Shown: piece after piece, positions 1 to 6,481 of the stretch
Position numbering within the stretch: the stretch's first letter is position 1
Layout: each line of letters opens with the position of its first letter
DNA from: Caryophanales bacterium
Lineage (GTDB): Bacteria > Bacillota_I > Bacilli_A > RFN20 > CAG-826
Reading direction: 5' to 3'
DNA length: 8,697 bases
NCBI GenBank assembly: GCA_028723545.1
Contig: JAQYER010000102.1
Coordinates: 1 to 8,697, forward strand
Notes under the pieces: generated by a model
Told to the model about the DNA's origin: nothing
The model's input: the letters and a program-made list of their open reading frames with translations, nothing else
Databases searched by the model: none
Made by a program: the position numbers and the translations under genes

Positions 1-110
1 ATATCAATTTGAGAAATATTAGAAAAAGCATCTAACACGCGGAAACCGCAGTTATGTCTTGTATTTTCATATTCTTTTCCAGGATTACCTAAACCAACAA
101 TTAATTTCAT
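1..110 (-). CDS. pth: Peptidyl-tRNA hydrolase, N-terminal fragment (runs off the left edge)
   Basis: Pth hydrolyses the ester bond of peptidyl-tRNAs that drop off the ribosome, recycling tRNA in the cytosol. Only the first 36 residues are present. They begin MKLIVGLGNPGKEYENTRHN, the hallmark start of the bacterial Pth family. Asn9 and His19 correspond to the substrate-binding Asn10 and catalytic His20 of the E. coli enzyme. The usual HN-(A/V/I)-GF motif reads HNCGF, a small change. The family is normally about 185-195 residues, so roughly 80% lies outside the window. The ATG at 110-108 is fixed by the conserved N-terminus. No Shine-Dalgarno sequence precedes it; the upstream bases are AT only. 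The gene is divergent from the PopT gene. Identity is secure from the motif although the fragment is short. Confidence 0.92.
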   Translation of the reverse strand, partial: MKLIVGLGNPGKEYENTRHNCGFRVLDAFSNISQID

Positions 111-127
111 AATTTTTTAATGTGTAA

Positions 128-136
128 ATTATATCA
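128..136 (-). promoter_or_regulatory. Extended -10 promoter element for pth
   Basis: On the minus strand this reads TGATATAAT, a perfect TATAAT with the TG of an extended -10. No good -35 box is seen 16-18 bp upstream. Transcription would start near 121-122, leaving a leader of only about 10 nt before the pth ATG, with no ribosome binding site in it. Start site position is inferred. Confidence 0.6.
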
Positions 137-182
137 CAAACACTTTGAATTTGTATTAATATATACCTAATTTTCCACCAAT

Positions 183-191
183 TGATATAAT
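183..191 (+). promoter_or_regulatory. Extended -10 promoter element for the popT-tetR operon
   Basis: The sequence TGATATAAT is identical to the element on the opposite strand for pth. The last T is at 191 and the A of the popT ATG is at 200, so the expected start site (about 198) gives a 5' leader of about 2 nt. The mRNA would then be leaderless. No convincing -35 box lies 16-18 bp upstream, as often happens with extended -10 promoters. Confidence 0.6.
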
Positions 192-201
192 ATTATTATA
201 T
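185..201 (+). promoter_or_regulatory. AT-only palindrome over the popT -10 and start codon (possible operator)
   Basis: ATATAAT and ATTATAT form a perfect 7-bp inverted repeat around ATT, covering the -10 box and the first bases of the start codon. A TetR protein encoded in the same operon could bind here to repress its own promoter. The sequence is pure A/T, so the symmetry may be chance. Confidence 0.25.
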
Positions 202-1135
202 GAAACTTAAAAAATTTATCTTAGATATATTAAGAGGAATCGGAATTGGAGTAGCCGCAATTATACCTGGTGTCAGCGGTGGTTCAGTTGCGGTTATTTT
301 TAAAATATATGAAAAATTAGTTGGAGCAATTCATAATCTATTTAAAAATTTTGTTAAATCATTTTTAATTTTACTTCCAATTGTTATTGGCATTGCTGTT
401 GGTTTTTTATCTGCTGTCATCCCTATTAAATATGCATTAGAGCATTTTATGCTTGTTATCGTTTCTTTGTTCGCTGGATTATTAATTGGCAGTGTTCCAG
501 ATATGTTTAAATATGTTAAAGATGAAAAACCAAAATATTATCAAATTATCATTTGTGTTATTTCATTTTTATTTGCAGTTGGAATTGGTGTTTTATCAGT
601 AACTTTAAAAACAAGCACACAAATCGATGTGTTATTTAATGCAAAGCCTTGGTATTTATATCCGATATTATTTTTTGCTGGATTATTAGCCGCTTGTGGA
701 TTTGTTGTTCCTGGAATATCCGGATCAATGTTAATGATGATTATTGGATTTTATGATAATGTTGTTAATTTATTTTCTAATATCCTTCATGGAATAGATT
801 TGGGAAGTTCAATATTAATGCTTGTTTTTGTTGGGTTAGGAGTTATTGTTGGTTTCTTTTCGATTTCAATATTAATGGATGTTTTATTAAAGAAATTTAA
901 AACTTCAACATATTGGGCAATTATTGGATTTATTATTGGTTCTATATCTTCATTATTTGTTAATAATGACTTATTAACATATGTAACTTTAAAAGATCCA
1001 GAGACTGAATTATATTTAATTAGCAATTGGGAATTTATTTTATCTCCATTAATGCTTGCGATTGGTTTTACAATTAGTTATTGTTTAATTAAATTTGCTA
1101 ATAACAAAATGAAAAAGGAGCAAGAAAATGCCTAG
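200..1135 (+). CDS. popT: DUF368 / PopT-family polyprenyl-phosphate transporter
   Basis: This is a polytopic membrane protein of 311 residues, a normal length for DUF368. Members of this family (PopT) are reported to return undecaprenyl phosphate, the lipid carrier for peptidoglycan and other wall polymers, across the cytoplasmic membrane. Two inverted-repeat signature loops are visible: IIPGVSGGSVAV at about residues 21-32 and VVPGISGSMLMM at about 169-180. Each sits in a hydrophobic re-entrant or membrane region. Further hydrophobic segments lie near 54-76, 82-104, 115-135, 152-168, 203-226, 238-255 and 277-298, and the C-terminus is charged (KMKKEQEN). There is no signal peptide. An in-frame TAA at 188-190 makes ATG 200 the only sensible start, yet no Shine-Dalgarno precedes it. 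The stop lies inside the downstream TetR gene (8-bp overlap), so the two are probably co-translated. Family assignment is firm; substrate is from family knowledge. Confidence 0.88.
   Translation: MKLKKFILDILRGIGIGVAAIIPGVSGGSVAVIFKIYEKLVGAIHNLFKNFVKSFLILLPIVIGIAVGFLSAVIPIKYALEHFMLVIVSLFAGLLIGSVPDMFKYVKDEKPKYYQIIICVISFLFAVGIGVLSVTLKTSTQIDVLFNAKPWYLYPILFFAGLLAACGFVVPGISGSMLMMIIGFYDNVVNLFSNILHGIDLGSSILMLVFVGLGVIVGFFSISILMDVLLKKFKTSTYWAIIGFIIGSISSLFVNNDLLTYVTLKDPETELYLISNWEFILSPLMLAIGFTISYCLIKFANNKMKKEQENA
1115..1120 (+). promoter_or_regulatory. Shine-Dalgarno of the TetR gene, inside the popT coding end
   Basis: AAGGAG lies 7 nt before ATG 1128, within the last codons of popT. It fixes the TetR start and points to translational coupling with popT. 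Confidence 0.8.
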
Positions 1136-1691
1136 AACCGCTTCTCAATATAAAGAAATGAAAGATGAAAGAATCGCATCAATTTTTGAAGCGAGCATTC
1201 CTTTATTTATTGAGTTTGGAAAAAAGAAAACAACTGTTGATAAAATTTGTGCGAGAGCTAAATGTTCACATGGTCTTGTTTATCATTATTTTAAAGACAC
1301 AGATGACATTTATAACGCAATTACTAAATTAGATATTTATAAAAAATTACACGACGATCTGTTTTCAAATATCAAAAATAGATTATCCATTGATATTTTA
1401 AATCATTTTAGTGAAGTGTTGTTAACCGCAACAAAGGACAAAAAAGAATCGCTAATCGCTCACTTTTTAATTGATGAAGAAGGTAAAAATTGTTTCTTTG
1501 ATATTTTAGCTAAAACTATAAAGCAAGGACAAAAAGAAGGCGATATCCTCGCTGGAAATGAAAAAGAATTAGCGCATTTATATATATATTTCTTTAAAGG
1601 TATTTATTATAAAAACACGAACACAAAAGGAGAAATTGAAATTCCTTCTTTAGATGTTGTTTCATATCTTTATAAGAAAAATCGTTATTAA
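1128..1691 (+). CDS. TetR/AcrR-family transcriptional regulator
   Basis: This is a 187-residue cytoplasmic DNA-binding protein, typical TetR length. The N-terminal domain (about residues 11-60) carries the family helix-turn-helix: a helix ending IASIFEASIPLFIEFG, then TTVDKICARAKCSHGLVYHYF at about 35-55, where the conserved T-V-x-x-I, G and Y-x-Y/H-F positions are kept. Residues from about 65 onward form the variable helical ligand and dimer domain, which gives no ligand clue. The gene overlaps popT by 8 bp and has its own Shine-Dalgarno, so it is the second gene of a popT operon. Local autoregulation of that operon is the simplest inference. Its stop codon overlaps the stop codon of the convergent kinase gene. 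Family assignment is firm; the ligand and targets are unknown. Confidence 0.88.
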   Translation: MPRTASQYKEMKDERIASIFEASIPLFIEFGKKKTTVDKICARAKCSHGLVYHYFKDTDDIYNAITKLDIYKKLHDDLFSNIKNRLSIDILNHFSEVLLTATKDKKESLIAHFLIDEEGKNCFFDILAKTIKQGQKEGDILAGNEKELAHLYIYFFKGIYYKNTNTKGEIEIPSLDVVSYLYKKNRY

Positions 1692-3247
1692 AATTTATTA
1701 TTAAAATTTTTAACGTCTTTATATATACCTTTTAATTTCGGATACATTTTTCGATATGCTTTATAAAATAAATAATCGTATTTTTGGTGATTATCCATAT
1801 TTGGATAAAAAGTTTTAGAAACTTTAACCATCTCTTTTGTCGCGTCATCAATATTTTGATATTCGTTTATTCCAATAAAGCCAACAATAGCCGCTCCTAA
1901 AGAAGAAGTTTCATATGTTTGAACTCGCGAAACAGGTAAACCAAAAATATCAGAGGTTATTTGGCAAATTGCATCGCTTTGAGATCCTCCTCCAGAAATA
2001 CGAATTTCTTTAATTTTGTGATGAAGACGACGAGATTCAAATTCCTCTAATCCGTCTCTTAAAGCATAAGCAATTCCTTCAATAATAGCGCGATATAAGT
2101 GAATTCTTGTGTGAGTATCTGAAAAACCAATGATAGCGCCTTTAGATAATGGGCGACTTAATCCAGGACCCCAATAAGGTTGAAGAACAAGCCCTTCACT
2201 TCCTGGTGGAATTTTTAACATTTCTTCATTTAATAATTCCAAAGTTAATCGATGTTGAATAGCGGCTTCAAGAGATTCTTTTTCTCCGAATTCTTTAGCA
2301 AACCAATTTAGCATCCAATATCCGCGATATACTTGGATTTCCATGTTGTAATAACCTTTATGAACCGCTGGATAACTTGGTAAAAATCTTTCTGATTCTT
2401 TGTATTTAGAAATTGAAATATCTAATGTTGATGCGGTACCATATGAAACTGCAGCGGTATATTCATCTTTCATCGCTCCAAGGCCTAATGTCTCGCAAGA
2501 TTTATCAGAACCAGCCGCAATCATTTTTAATCCTTCAGGAAGTCCTGTTAATTCACTTGCTTCTTTTGTGACATAGCCAAGAGTTTCGCCTGGTTGCACT
2601 AATTTGCATAATAATTTTTTTGGAACACCAAACATTGATCCTTTTAAATGCTTATCTGATTTATACCATTCACCTTTTTTAAAATTAATTGGATAATGTC
2701 CAGCTTGGTTAGCAGAAGAGTCAATATATTCTCCAACAAGTTTCATTGTTAACCATGTTGAAATATTCATATATTTATCGGTTTTTGACCATATATCTGG
2801 CTCATTTTCTTTTATCCAATGCGCCATAGTGCGTTGTCTATTAAGCACAATCGTGTCACTCATTCCAATAATTGAAAAAATTAATCGATATAAAAAAGGT
2901 ATCTTTTCAGATGCTTTAGCCCTTCTTTCATCAAGCCATAAAATACATGGTCTTAATAAATTGTTATCTTTGTCCAAAACAACTGGTGAATCCCTAAAAC
3001 AAGTCAATGTAAGAGCTTGAACATTTTCCATTAATTCTGGGTGTTTTGTTTTAATTGCCTTTGAACAATCCGCTAAAATAGAAAGATAGTAATTTGGATC
3101 TTGTTCAGCATATCCTGGTTTTTTAGAAAAATAAGCTGGTTCATATGGCTTTTTTTCAATCGCCAAAATGTCTCCTTTTTTATTAAAAATAGCAACACGC
3201 ACCGATTGAGTTCCAAAATCAATTGTTAAAATTAGATTATCTTTCAT
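1688..3247 (-). CDS. FGGY-family carbohydrate kinase (substrate unknown)
   Basis: This is a cytosolic ATP-dependent sugar kinase of 519 residues, within the family range of about 480-550. The N-terminal half has the phosphate-1 loop TIDFGTQSVRVAIF (about residues 8-21) and LWLDERRA (about 103-110). It continues through AHWIKENEPDIW (142-153), typical of FGGY kinases. AAGSDKSCETLG (244-255) holds the likely catalytic base Asp248. The C-terminal half has the phosphate-2 loop SYGTASTLD (268-276) and the adenosine motif with signature, SGGGSQSDAICQITSDIFGL (418-437). The family includes xylulokinase, glycerol kinase, L-ribulokinase and relatives. The LWLDERRA variant is not diagnostic for any of these, so I leave the substrate open. 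There is no sugar isomerase, aldolase or transporter alongside. It is divergent from ppdK and convergent with the TetR gene. The bases before the ATG contain no good Shine-Dalgarno. The kinase fold call is confident. Confidence 0.87.
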   Translation of the reverse strand: MKDNLILTIDFGTQSVRVAIFNKKGDILAIEKKPYEPAYFSKKPGYAEQDPNYYLSILADCSKAIKTKHPELMENVQALTLTCFRDSPVVLDKDNNLLRPCILWLDERRAKASEKIPFLYRLIFSIIGMSDTIVLNRQRTMAHWIKENEPDIWSKTDKYMNISTWLTMKLVGEYIDSSANQAGHYPINFKKGEWYKSDKHLKGSMFGVPKKLLCKLVQPGETLGYVTKEASELTGLPEGLKMIAAGSDKSCETLGLGAMKDEYTAAVSYGTASTLDISISKYKESERFLPSYPAVHKGYYNMEIQVYRGYWMLNWFAKEFGEKESLEAAIQHRLTLELLNEEMLKIPPGSEGLVLQPYWGPGLSRPLSKGAIIGFSDTHTRIHLYRAIIEGIAYALRDGLEEFESRRLHHKIKEIRISGGGSQSDAICQITSDIFGLPVSRVQTYETSSLGAAIVGFIGINEYQNIDDATKEMVKVSKTFYPNMDNHQKYDYLFYKAYRKMYPKLKGIYKDVKNFNNKF

Positions 3248-3276
3248 AACTTGTTCTTAGAAAATATAAAACGAAA

Positions 3277-3305
3277 AATATAAATAATCAATCTTTAACA
3301 AACAA
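3277..3305 (-). promoter_or_regulatory. Candidate promoter for the FGGY kinase
   Basis: On the minus strand TTGTTT (3305-3300) and TATATT (3282-3277) are 17 bp apart. The -10 matches 5 of 6 and the -35 only 3 of 6. Transcription would begin about 25 nt before the kinase ATG. An alternative is the TTGACA box further upstream at 3384-3379. Confidence 0.4.
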
Positions 3306-3312
3306 ATTTAAG

Positions 3313-3330
3313 ATATTTCTTGAGAAATAT
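3313..3330 (+). promoter_or_regulatory. 18-bp palindrome over the ppdK -35 box (operator candidate)
   Basis: ATATTTCT and AGAAATAT form a perfect 8-bp inverted repeat around TG. The TG and adjoining bases are part of the -35 box TTGAGA. A dimeric repressor bound here would block polymerase at ppdK and could also affect the divergent kinase promoter. I cannot name the regulator; it does not match the Rex or CcpA site consensus. Confidence 0.5.
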
Positions 3331-3348
3331 TATCATTATTGATATATT
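3320..3348 (+). promoter_or_regulatory. sigma-A-type promoter of ppdK
   Basis: The -35 TTGAGA (3320-3325, 5 of 6) is followed by a 17-bp spacer and the -10 TATATT (3343-3348, 5 of 6), with an extended -10 TG at 3340-3341. The predicted start near 3355 leaves a leader of about 43 nt ending in a strong Shine-Dalgarno. This is the best promoter in the window. Confidence 0.7.
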
Positions 3349-3371
3349 TTTAATGTTAATAAAAATATCAA
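3339..3371 (+). repeat. Inverted repeat across the ppdK -10 and early leader
   Basis: TTGATAT (3339-3345) and ATATCAA (3365-3371) are perfectly complementary, with more partial A/T pairing inside. The left arm overlaps the -10 box, so it is more likely a DNA-level site than an RNA hairpin. AT-richness lowers its weight. Confidence 0.3.
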
Positions 3372-3384
3372 CAAATATTGTCAA
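3356..3384 (-). promoter_or_regulatory. Alternative minus-strand promoter with perfect -35
   Basis: TTGACA (minus strand, 3384-3379) is followed after 17 bp by TATTAA (3361-3356), a 4 of 6 -10 match. If used for the kinase, it would give a leader of about 100 nt and overlap the ppdK leader in antisense. In an AT-rich region such matches arise easily. Confidence 0.25.
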
Positions 3385-3386
3385 TT

Positions 3387-3392
3387 AGGAGG
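3387..3392 (+). promoter_or_regulatory. Consensus Shine-Dalgarno of ppdK
   Basis: AGGAGG sits 5 nt before ATG 3398 and fixes the ppdK start. It contrasts with the missing sites before pth, popT and the kinase. Confidence 0.85.
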
Positions 3393-3397
3393 AAAAT

Positions 3398-6034
3398 ATG
3401 GCAAAACAATACGTATATAACTTCAATGACTCTTACGGTTTAGGAAAAGAGCTCCTTGGAGGTAAAGGTGCTGGTTTAGCTGAAATGAGACATATTGGTG
3501 TCCCAATTCCTGAAGGCTTTACTATCACAACTGAAGCTTGTACTCTCTATTACGAAAGCAACAAGACACTCCCTGACTACCTTATTAACGAAATTTATAA
3601 CGGAATTAAAGTAGTCGAAGAACAAACAGGAAAAACTTTTGGCGGTTCATCAAAACCATTACTCGTCAGCGTTCGTTCAGGCGCTCGTGTATCAATGCCT
3701 GGTATGATGGATACAATTCTTAATCTTGGTTTAAACGACACAACTGTCGCTGCCTTAATCAAAGAAACAAATAACGAAAGATTTGCATACGATAGCTATC
3801 GTCGTTTCATTCTTATGTTCACAAACATCGCAAAAGGACATCCACGTACTGAAATGGATAAGATGCTTGAAGAATTAAAAGAATCAAGAGGCTATAAACT
3901 CGATACCGAAGTTACTTCAGAAGAATTAAAAGAATTAGTAGCAAAATATAAAGCATATTATAAAAAGACATTTGGTGAAGATTTCCCATCTGATCCAAAA
4001 GTTCAATTAATTGAAGCAGTTACAGCTGTTTTCCGTTCTTGGGATAACCCACGTGCTAACGTTTATAGAATGCAATATTCTATTCCATATTCATGGGGCA
4101 CTGCTGTTAACGTTCAATCAATGGCGTTCGGTAACAAAGGTGAAACTTCTGGTACTGGTGTTGCATTCTCTCGTGACCCTGCTACTGGAGAAAATAAATT
4201 ATCTGCTGAATATCTTCCAAATGCACAAGGTGAAGACGTTGTTGCTGGTATTCGCACACCTCTCCACATCGATGAATTAAAATCTCGTATGCCAGAAGTA
4301 TATGAACAATTCATCACTACAATTAAAAAGATGGAACTCCATTATCGCGATATGCAAGATATGGAATTTACTGTTGAAGATGGTAAATTATATTTCTTAC
4401 AAACACGTAATGGTAAAAGAACTCCTGCTGCAGCATTAAAAATGGCTTGCGATATGGTTGATGAAGGATTAATTAGCGAAGAAGAAGCTGTTTTAAGAAT
4501 TGATCCAGTTTCATTTGATAAATTATTACTTCCAAACTTTGATAAAGATGATTTAGCAAAACACAGCCCTATCACTAAAGGATTACCAGCTGGTCCAGGT
4601 GCTGGAACTGGTAAATTAGCGTTCTCTGCTAAAGAAGCTGAAGAAAGACATTCAAATGGTGAAAAAGTTATTTTAGTTCGTGCTGAAACTTCACCAGAAG
4701 ATATCGTTGGTATGGTTGCTTCAGAAGGTATTATGACAATGCGTGGTGGTATGACATCACACGCTGCTGTTGTTGCTCGTGGTATGGGTAAATGCTGTGT
4801 CACAGGTTGTTCTGAAATCGTTGTCGACGAAGAAGCAAGAACACTTACACTTAATGGCAAAACATATGGACCAGAAGATGTCTTCTCAGTTGATGGTTCA
4901 ACAGGTAATATTTACCTTGGAGATATTAAGAAAGTTAACCCTGATTTATCAAGCGGTGACTTTGGCCGTTTAATGGGCTGGGTTGATAATGCTCGTAAAT
5001 TAAAAGTCCGCACAAACGCTGATACTCCACGTGATGCAAAACAAGCAAAATTATTCGGTGCTGAAGGTATTGGATTATGCCGTACAGAACATATGTTCTT
5101 TGATAAAGACAGAATTTTCTCTATGAGAAAAATGATTCTTGCTGATACAGTTGAAGAAAGAAAAGCTGCATTAGCAGAAATCGAACCAATGCAACAAAAA
5201 GACTTCGAAGAACTTTATGAAATCATGGGTGAAATGAATGTTAACGTTCGTTTATTAGATCCACCTCTACATGAATTCTTACCACAAGAAGAAGATAAAA
5301 TTGCCGAACTCGCTGTTGCAACAGGACGTACTGTTCAACAAATTAAAGATCGTATTGAAGAACTCCACGAATTTAACCCAATGATGGGACACCGTGGTTG
5401 CCGTTTAGCAGTTTCATATCCAGAAATTTGTGAAATGCAAACATCTGCTATTATTAAAGCTGCTATCAACGTTTCTAAAAAAGGTCTTAAAGTTGAACCA
5501 GAAATCATGGTACCACTCGTACTTGAAGTTAGAGAGCTCAAATATGTTAAAGATATCATTTGCCGCACAGCAGACGCTTTAATCAAAGAAGCTGGTGTTA
5601 ACATGACATATCACGTAGGTACAATGATTGAAATTCCAAGAGCAGCATTATTATCTGATGAAATTGCTCAAGAAGCAGAATTCTTCTCATTTGGTACAAA
5701 CGACTTAACACAAATGACATTTGGTTTCTCTCGTGATGACGCAACAAAATTCTTACCAGATTATTATTCAACAAAAATCTTAGAAGAAGATCCTTTCAAA
5801 ACTCTTGATCAAAGAGGAGTTGGTAAATTAGTTAAGATGGCTGTTGAACAAGGTCGTTCAACACGTCCTGAGCTCCACATTGGTGTTTGTGGTGAAACAG
5901 GTGGTGAACCTAACTCAATTCAATTCTATCACAACGTTGGACTTGATTATGTTTCATGCTCACCATTCCGTGTTCCGGTTGCTCGTTTAGCTGCTGCTCA
6001 GGCTAATATCCGTAATCCAAGGAAGACCAAATAA
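3398..6034 (+). CDS. ppdK: Pyruvate, phosphate dikinase
   Basis: PPDK interconverts PEP + AMP + PPi and pyruvate + ATP + Pi in the cytosol, a glycolytic or gluconeogenic step in many anaerobes. The protein has 878 residues, close to the 874 of the Clostridium symbiosum enzyme. The ATP-grasp domain (about 1-350) has LGGKGAGLAEM (19-29), SVRSGARVSMPGMMDT (91-106), Glu323 and Gln335. The swivelling phosphohistidine domain (about 390-510) has GGMTSHAAVVARGMG (450-464), with catalytic His455 next to Thr453. The C-terminal TIM barrel (about 530-875) has CRTEHMFF (561-568), VRLLDPP (617-623), Glu745, SFGTNDLTQMTFGFSRDD (764-781) and GVCGETGG (829-836), with catalytic Cys831. All known key residues are present, so it should be active. 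It has its own promoter, a consensus Shine-Dalgarno and a terminator, so it is monocistronic. No PPDK regulatory protein gene is adjacent. Confidence 0.97.
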   Translation: MAKQYVYNFNDSYGLGKELLGGKGAGLAEMRHIGVPIPEGFTITTEACTLYYESNKTLPDYLINEIYNGIKVVEEQTGKTFGGSSKPLLVSVRSGARVSMPGMMDTILNLGLNDTTVAALIKETNNERFAYDSYRRFILMFTNIAKGHPRTEMDKMLEELKESRGYKLDTEVTSEELKELVAKYKAYYKKTFGEDFPSDPKVQLIEAVTAVFRSWDNPRANVYRMQYSIPYSWGTAVNVQSMAFGNKGETSGTGVAFSRDPATGENKLSAEYLPNAQGEDVVAGIRTPLHIDELKSRMPEVYEQFITTIKKMELHYRDMQDMEFTVEDGKLYFLQTRNGKRTPAAALKMACDMVDEGLISEEEAVLRIDPVSFDKLLLPNFDKDDLAKHSPITKGLPAGPGAGTGKLAFSAKEAEERHSNGEKVILVRAETSPEDIVGMVASEGIMTMRGGMTSHAAVVARGMGKCCVTGCSEIVVDEEARTLTLNGKTYGPEDVFSVDGSTGNIYLGDIKKVNPDLSSGDFGRLMGWVDNARKLKVRTNADTPRDAKQAKLFGAEGIGLCRTEHMFFDKDRIFSMRKMILADTVEERKAALAEIEPMQQKDFEELYEIMGEMNVNVRLLDPPLHEFLPQEEDKIAELAVATGRTVQQIKDRIEELHEFNPMMGHRGCRLAVSYPEICEMQTSAIIKAAINVSKKGLKVEPEIMVPLVLEVRELKYVKDIICRTADALIKEAGVNMTYHVGTMIEIPRAALLSDEIAQEAEFFSFGTNDLTQMTFGFSRDDATKFLPDYYSTKILEEDPFKTLDQRGVGKLVKMAVEQGRSTRPELHIGVCGETGGEPNSIQFYHNVGLDYVSCSPFRVPVARLAAAQANIRNPRKTK

Positions 6035-6080
6035 GGTCAAAAACGGCTTAAAAACTCATATTTTACACTAAAACAAGCGA

Positions 6081-6118
6081 AAAGCAGTCATTCTTGAGAA
6101 AGAGCGACTGCTTTTTTT
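6081..6118 (+). terminator. Rho-independent terminator of ppdK
   Basis: AAAGCAGTC (6081-6089) pairs with GACTGCTTT (6106-6114), and a run of seven T follows the GC part at 6112-6118. The 16-nt loop can fold further through TCTT/AAGA. It starts 46 bp after the ppdK stop and insulates the downstream segment. Confidence 0.88.
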
Positions 6119-6161
6119 CTCCTCCAAGTTTCACAAAAAACCAAAAAATGACCTTAAAATC

Positions 6162-6170
6162 GGGGGTGGC
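6162..6170 (+). repeat. Left copy of 9-bp inverted repeat bracketing the GH42 segment
   Basis: GGGGGTGGC here is matched exactly in inverted orientation at 8680-8688. The two copies enclose 2527 bp. Similarity stops after 9 bp inward and no target duplication is visible in the 9 bp left on the right side. It could be the end of a mobile element or of a fragment of one. The element family is not recognised. Confidence 0.4.
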
Positions 6171-6189
6171 TAATAAAAATGAACACTTT

Positions 6190-6209
6190 CCCGTATCTGC
6201 GGATATGGG
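6190..6209 (+). repeat. Strong hairpin just inside the left inverted repeat
   Basis: CCCGTATC (6190-6197) and GATATGGG (6202-6209) pair over 8 bp with one G-T and a TGCG loop. No T-run follows, so it is not an intrinsic terminator. It may be a subterminal site of a mobile element or a folded RNA. Confidence 0.5.
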
Positions 6210-6358
6210 TAAAAAGGGCGATAAAATGGATTGTTTTTATGGTGAAATATAAGTTAATTATCAAATACTATTAAAAAGGTAACAACAATAGTTAAATTGC
6301 AATGCTTTGTGGTTGCTCTCGAACTGTTGTGTGGGAAGTCTTAAATAGGTTTAATAAT

Positions 6359-6367
6359 TGATATAAG
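6359..6367 (+). promoter_or_regulatory. Weak extended -10 candidate, distal promoter of GH42
   Basis: TGATATAAG resembles the TGATATAAT elements of popT and pth with one mismatch. There is no recognisable -35. It would give a leader of about 200 nt. Confidence 0.25.
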
Positions 6368-6414
6368 CAAATAGTGAGTTCGTTTTTAAGAGTCCGGGAA
6401 ATCCAGCTCTTCTC

Positions 6415-6429
6415 TTTTAGTAACTAAAA
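6415..6429 (+). promoter_or_regulatory. 15-bp palindrome upstream of GH42 (operator candidate)
   Basis: TTTTAGT and ACTAAAA form a perfect 7-bp inverted repeat around one A. It lies about 45 bp before the proximal -10 candidate and could bind a sugar-responsive regulator, although none is encoded in the window. Confidence 0.3.
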
Positions 6430-6472
6430 ATAAATTTCAGATTGCCCGTCTCTCTTTATCATTCTGTCAAAA

Positions 6473-6481
6473 TGTGATAAT
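6473..6481 (+). promoter_or_regulatory. Candidate proximal promoter of GH42
   Basis: TGTGATAAT is an extended -10 (TG, n, GATAAT; 5 of 6). No good -35 lies 17 bp upstream. The predicted leader is about 85 nt. Confidence 0.35.

Noticed and set aside
9..21. 13-mer TTGAGAAATATTA shared with the ppdK promoter (3320-3332)
   Set aside because: The first copy is within pth codons in an AT-rich genome; a chance match of this length is plausible and no function follows from it.
4342..4860. 172-codon open frame on the minus strand inside ppdK
   Set aside because: It mirrors the conserved phosphohistidine region of ppdK; the composition is Ser/Thr/Pro-rich, as is common for antisense shadows.
200..6034. 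Mycoplasma-type code (TGA = Trp)
   Set aside because: The genes read through fully with TGG for Trp and no internal TGA is needed, so the standard bacterial code fits.
6179..6274. 31-codon open frame starting 9 nt after a G-rich stretch
   Set aside because: It begins at an ATG after GGGGGTGG, which could mimic a ribosome site. The product is short, has no recognisable motif, and overlaps the strong hairpin, so I do not call a gene.
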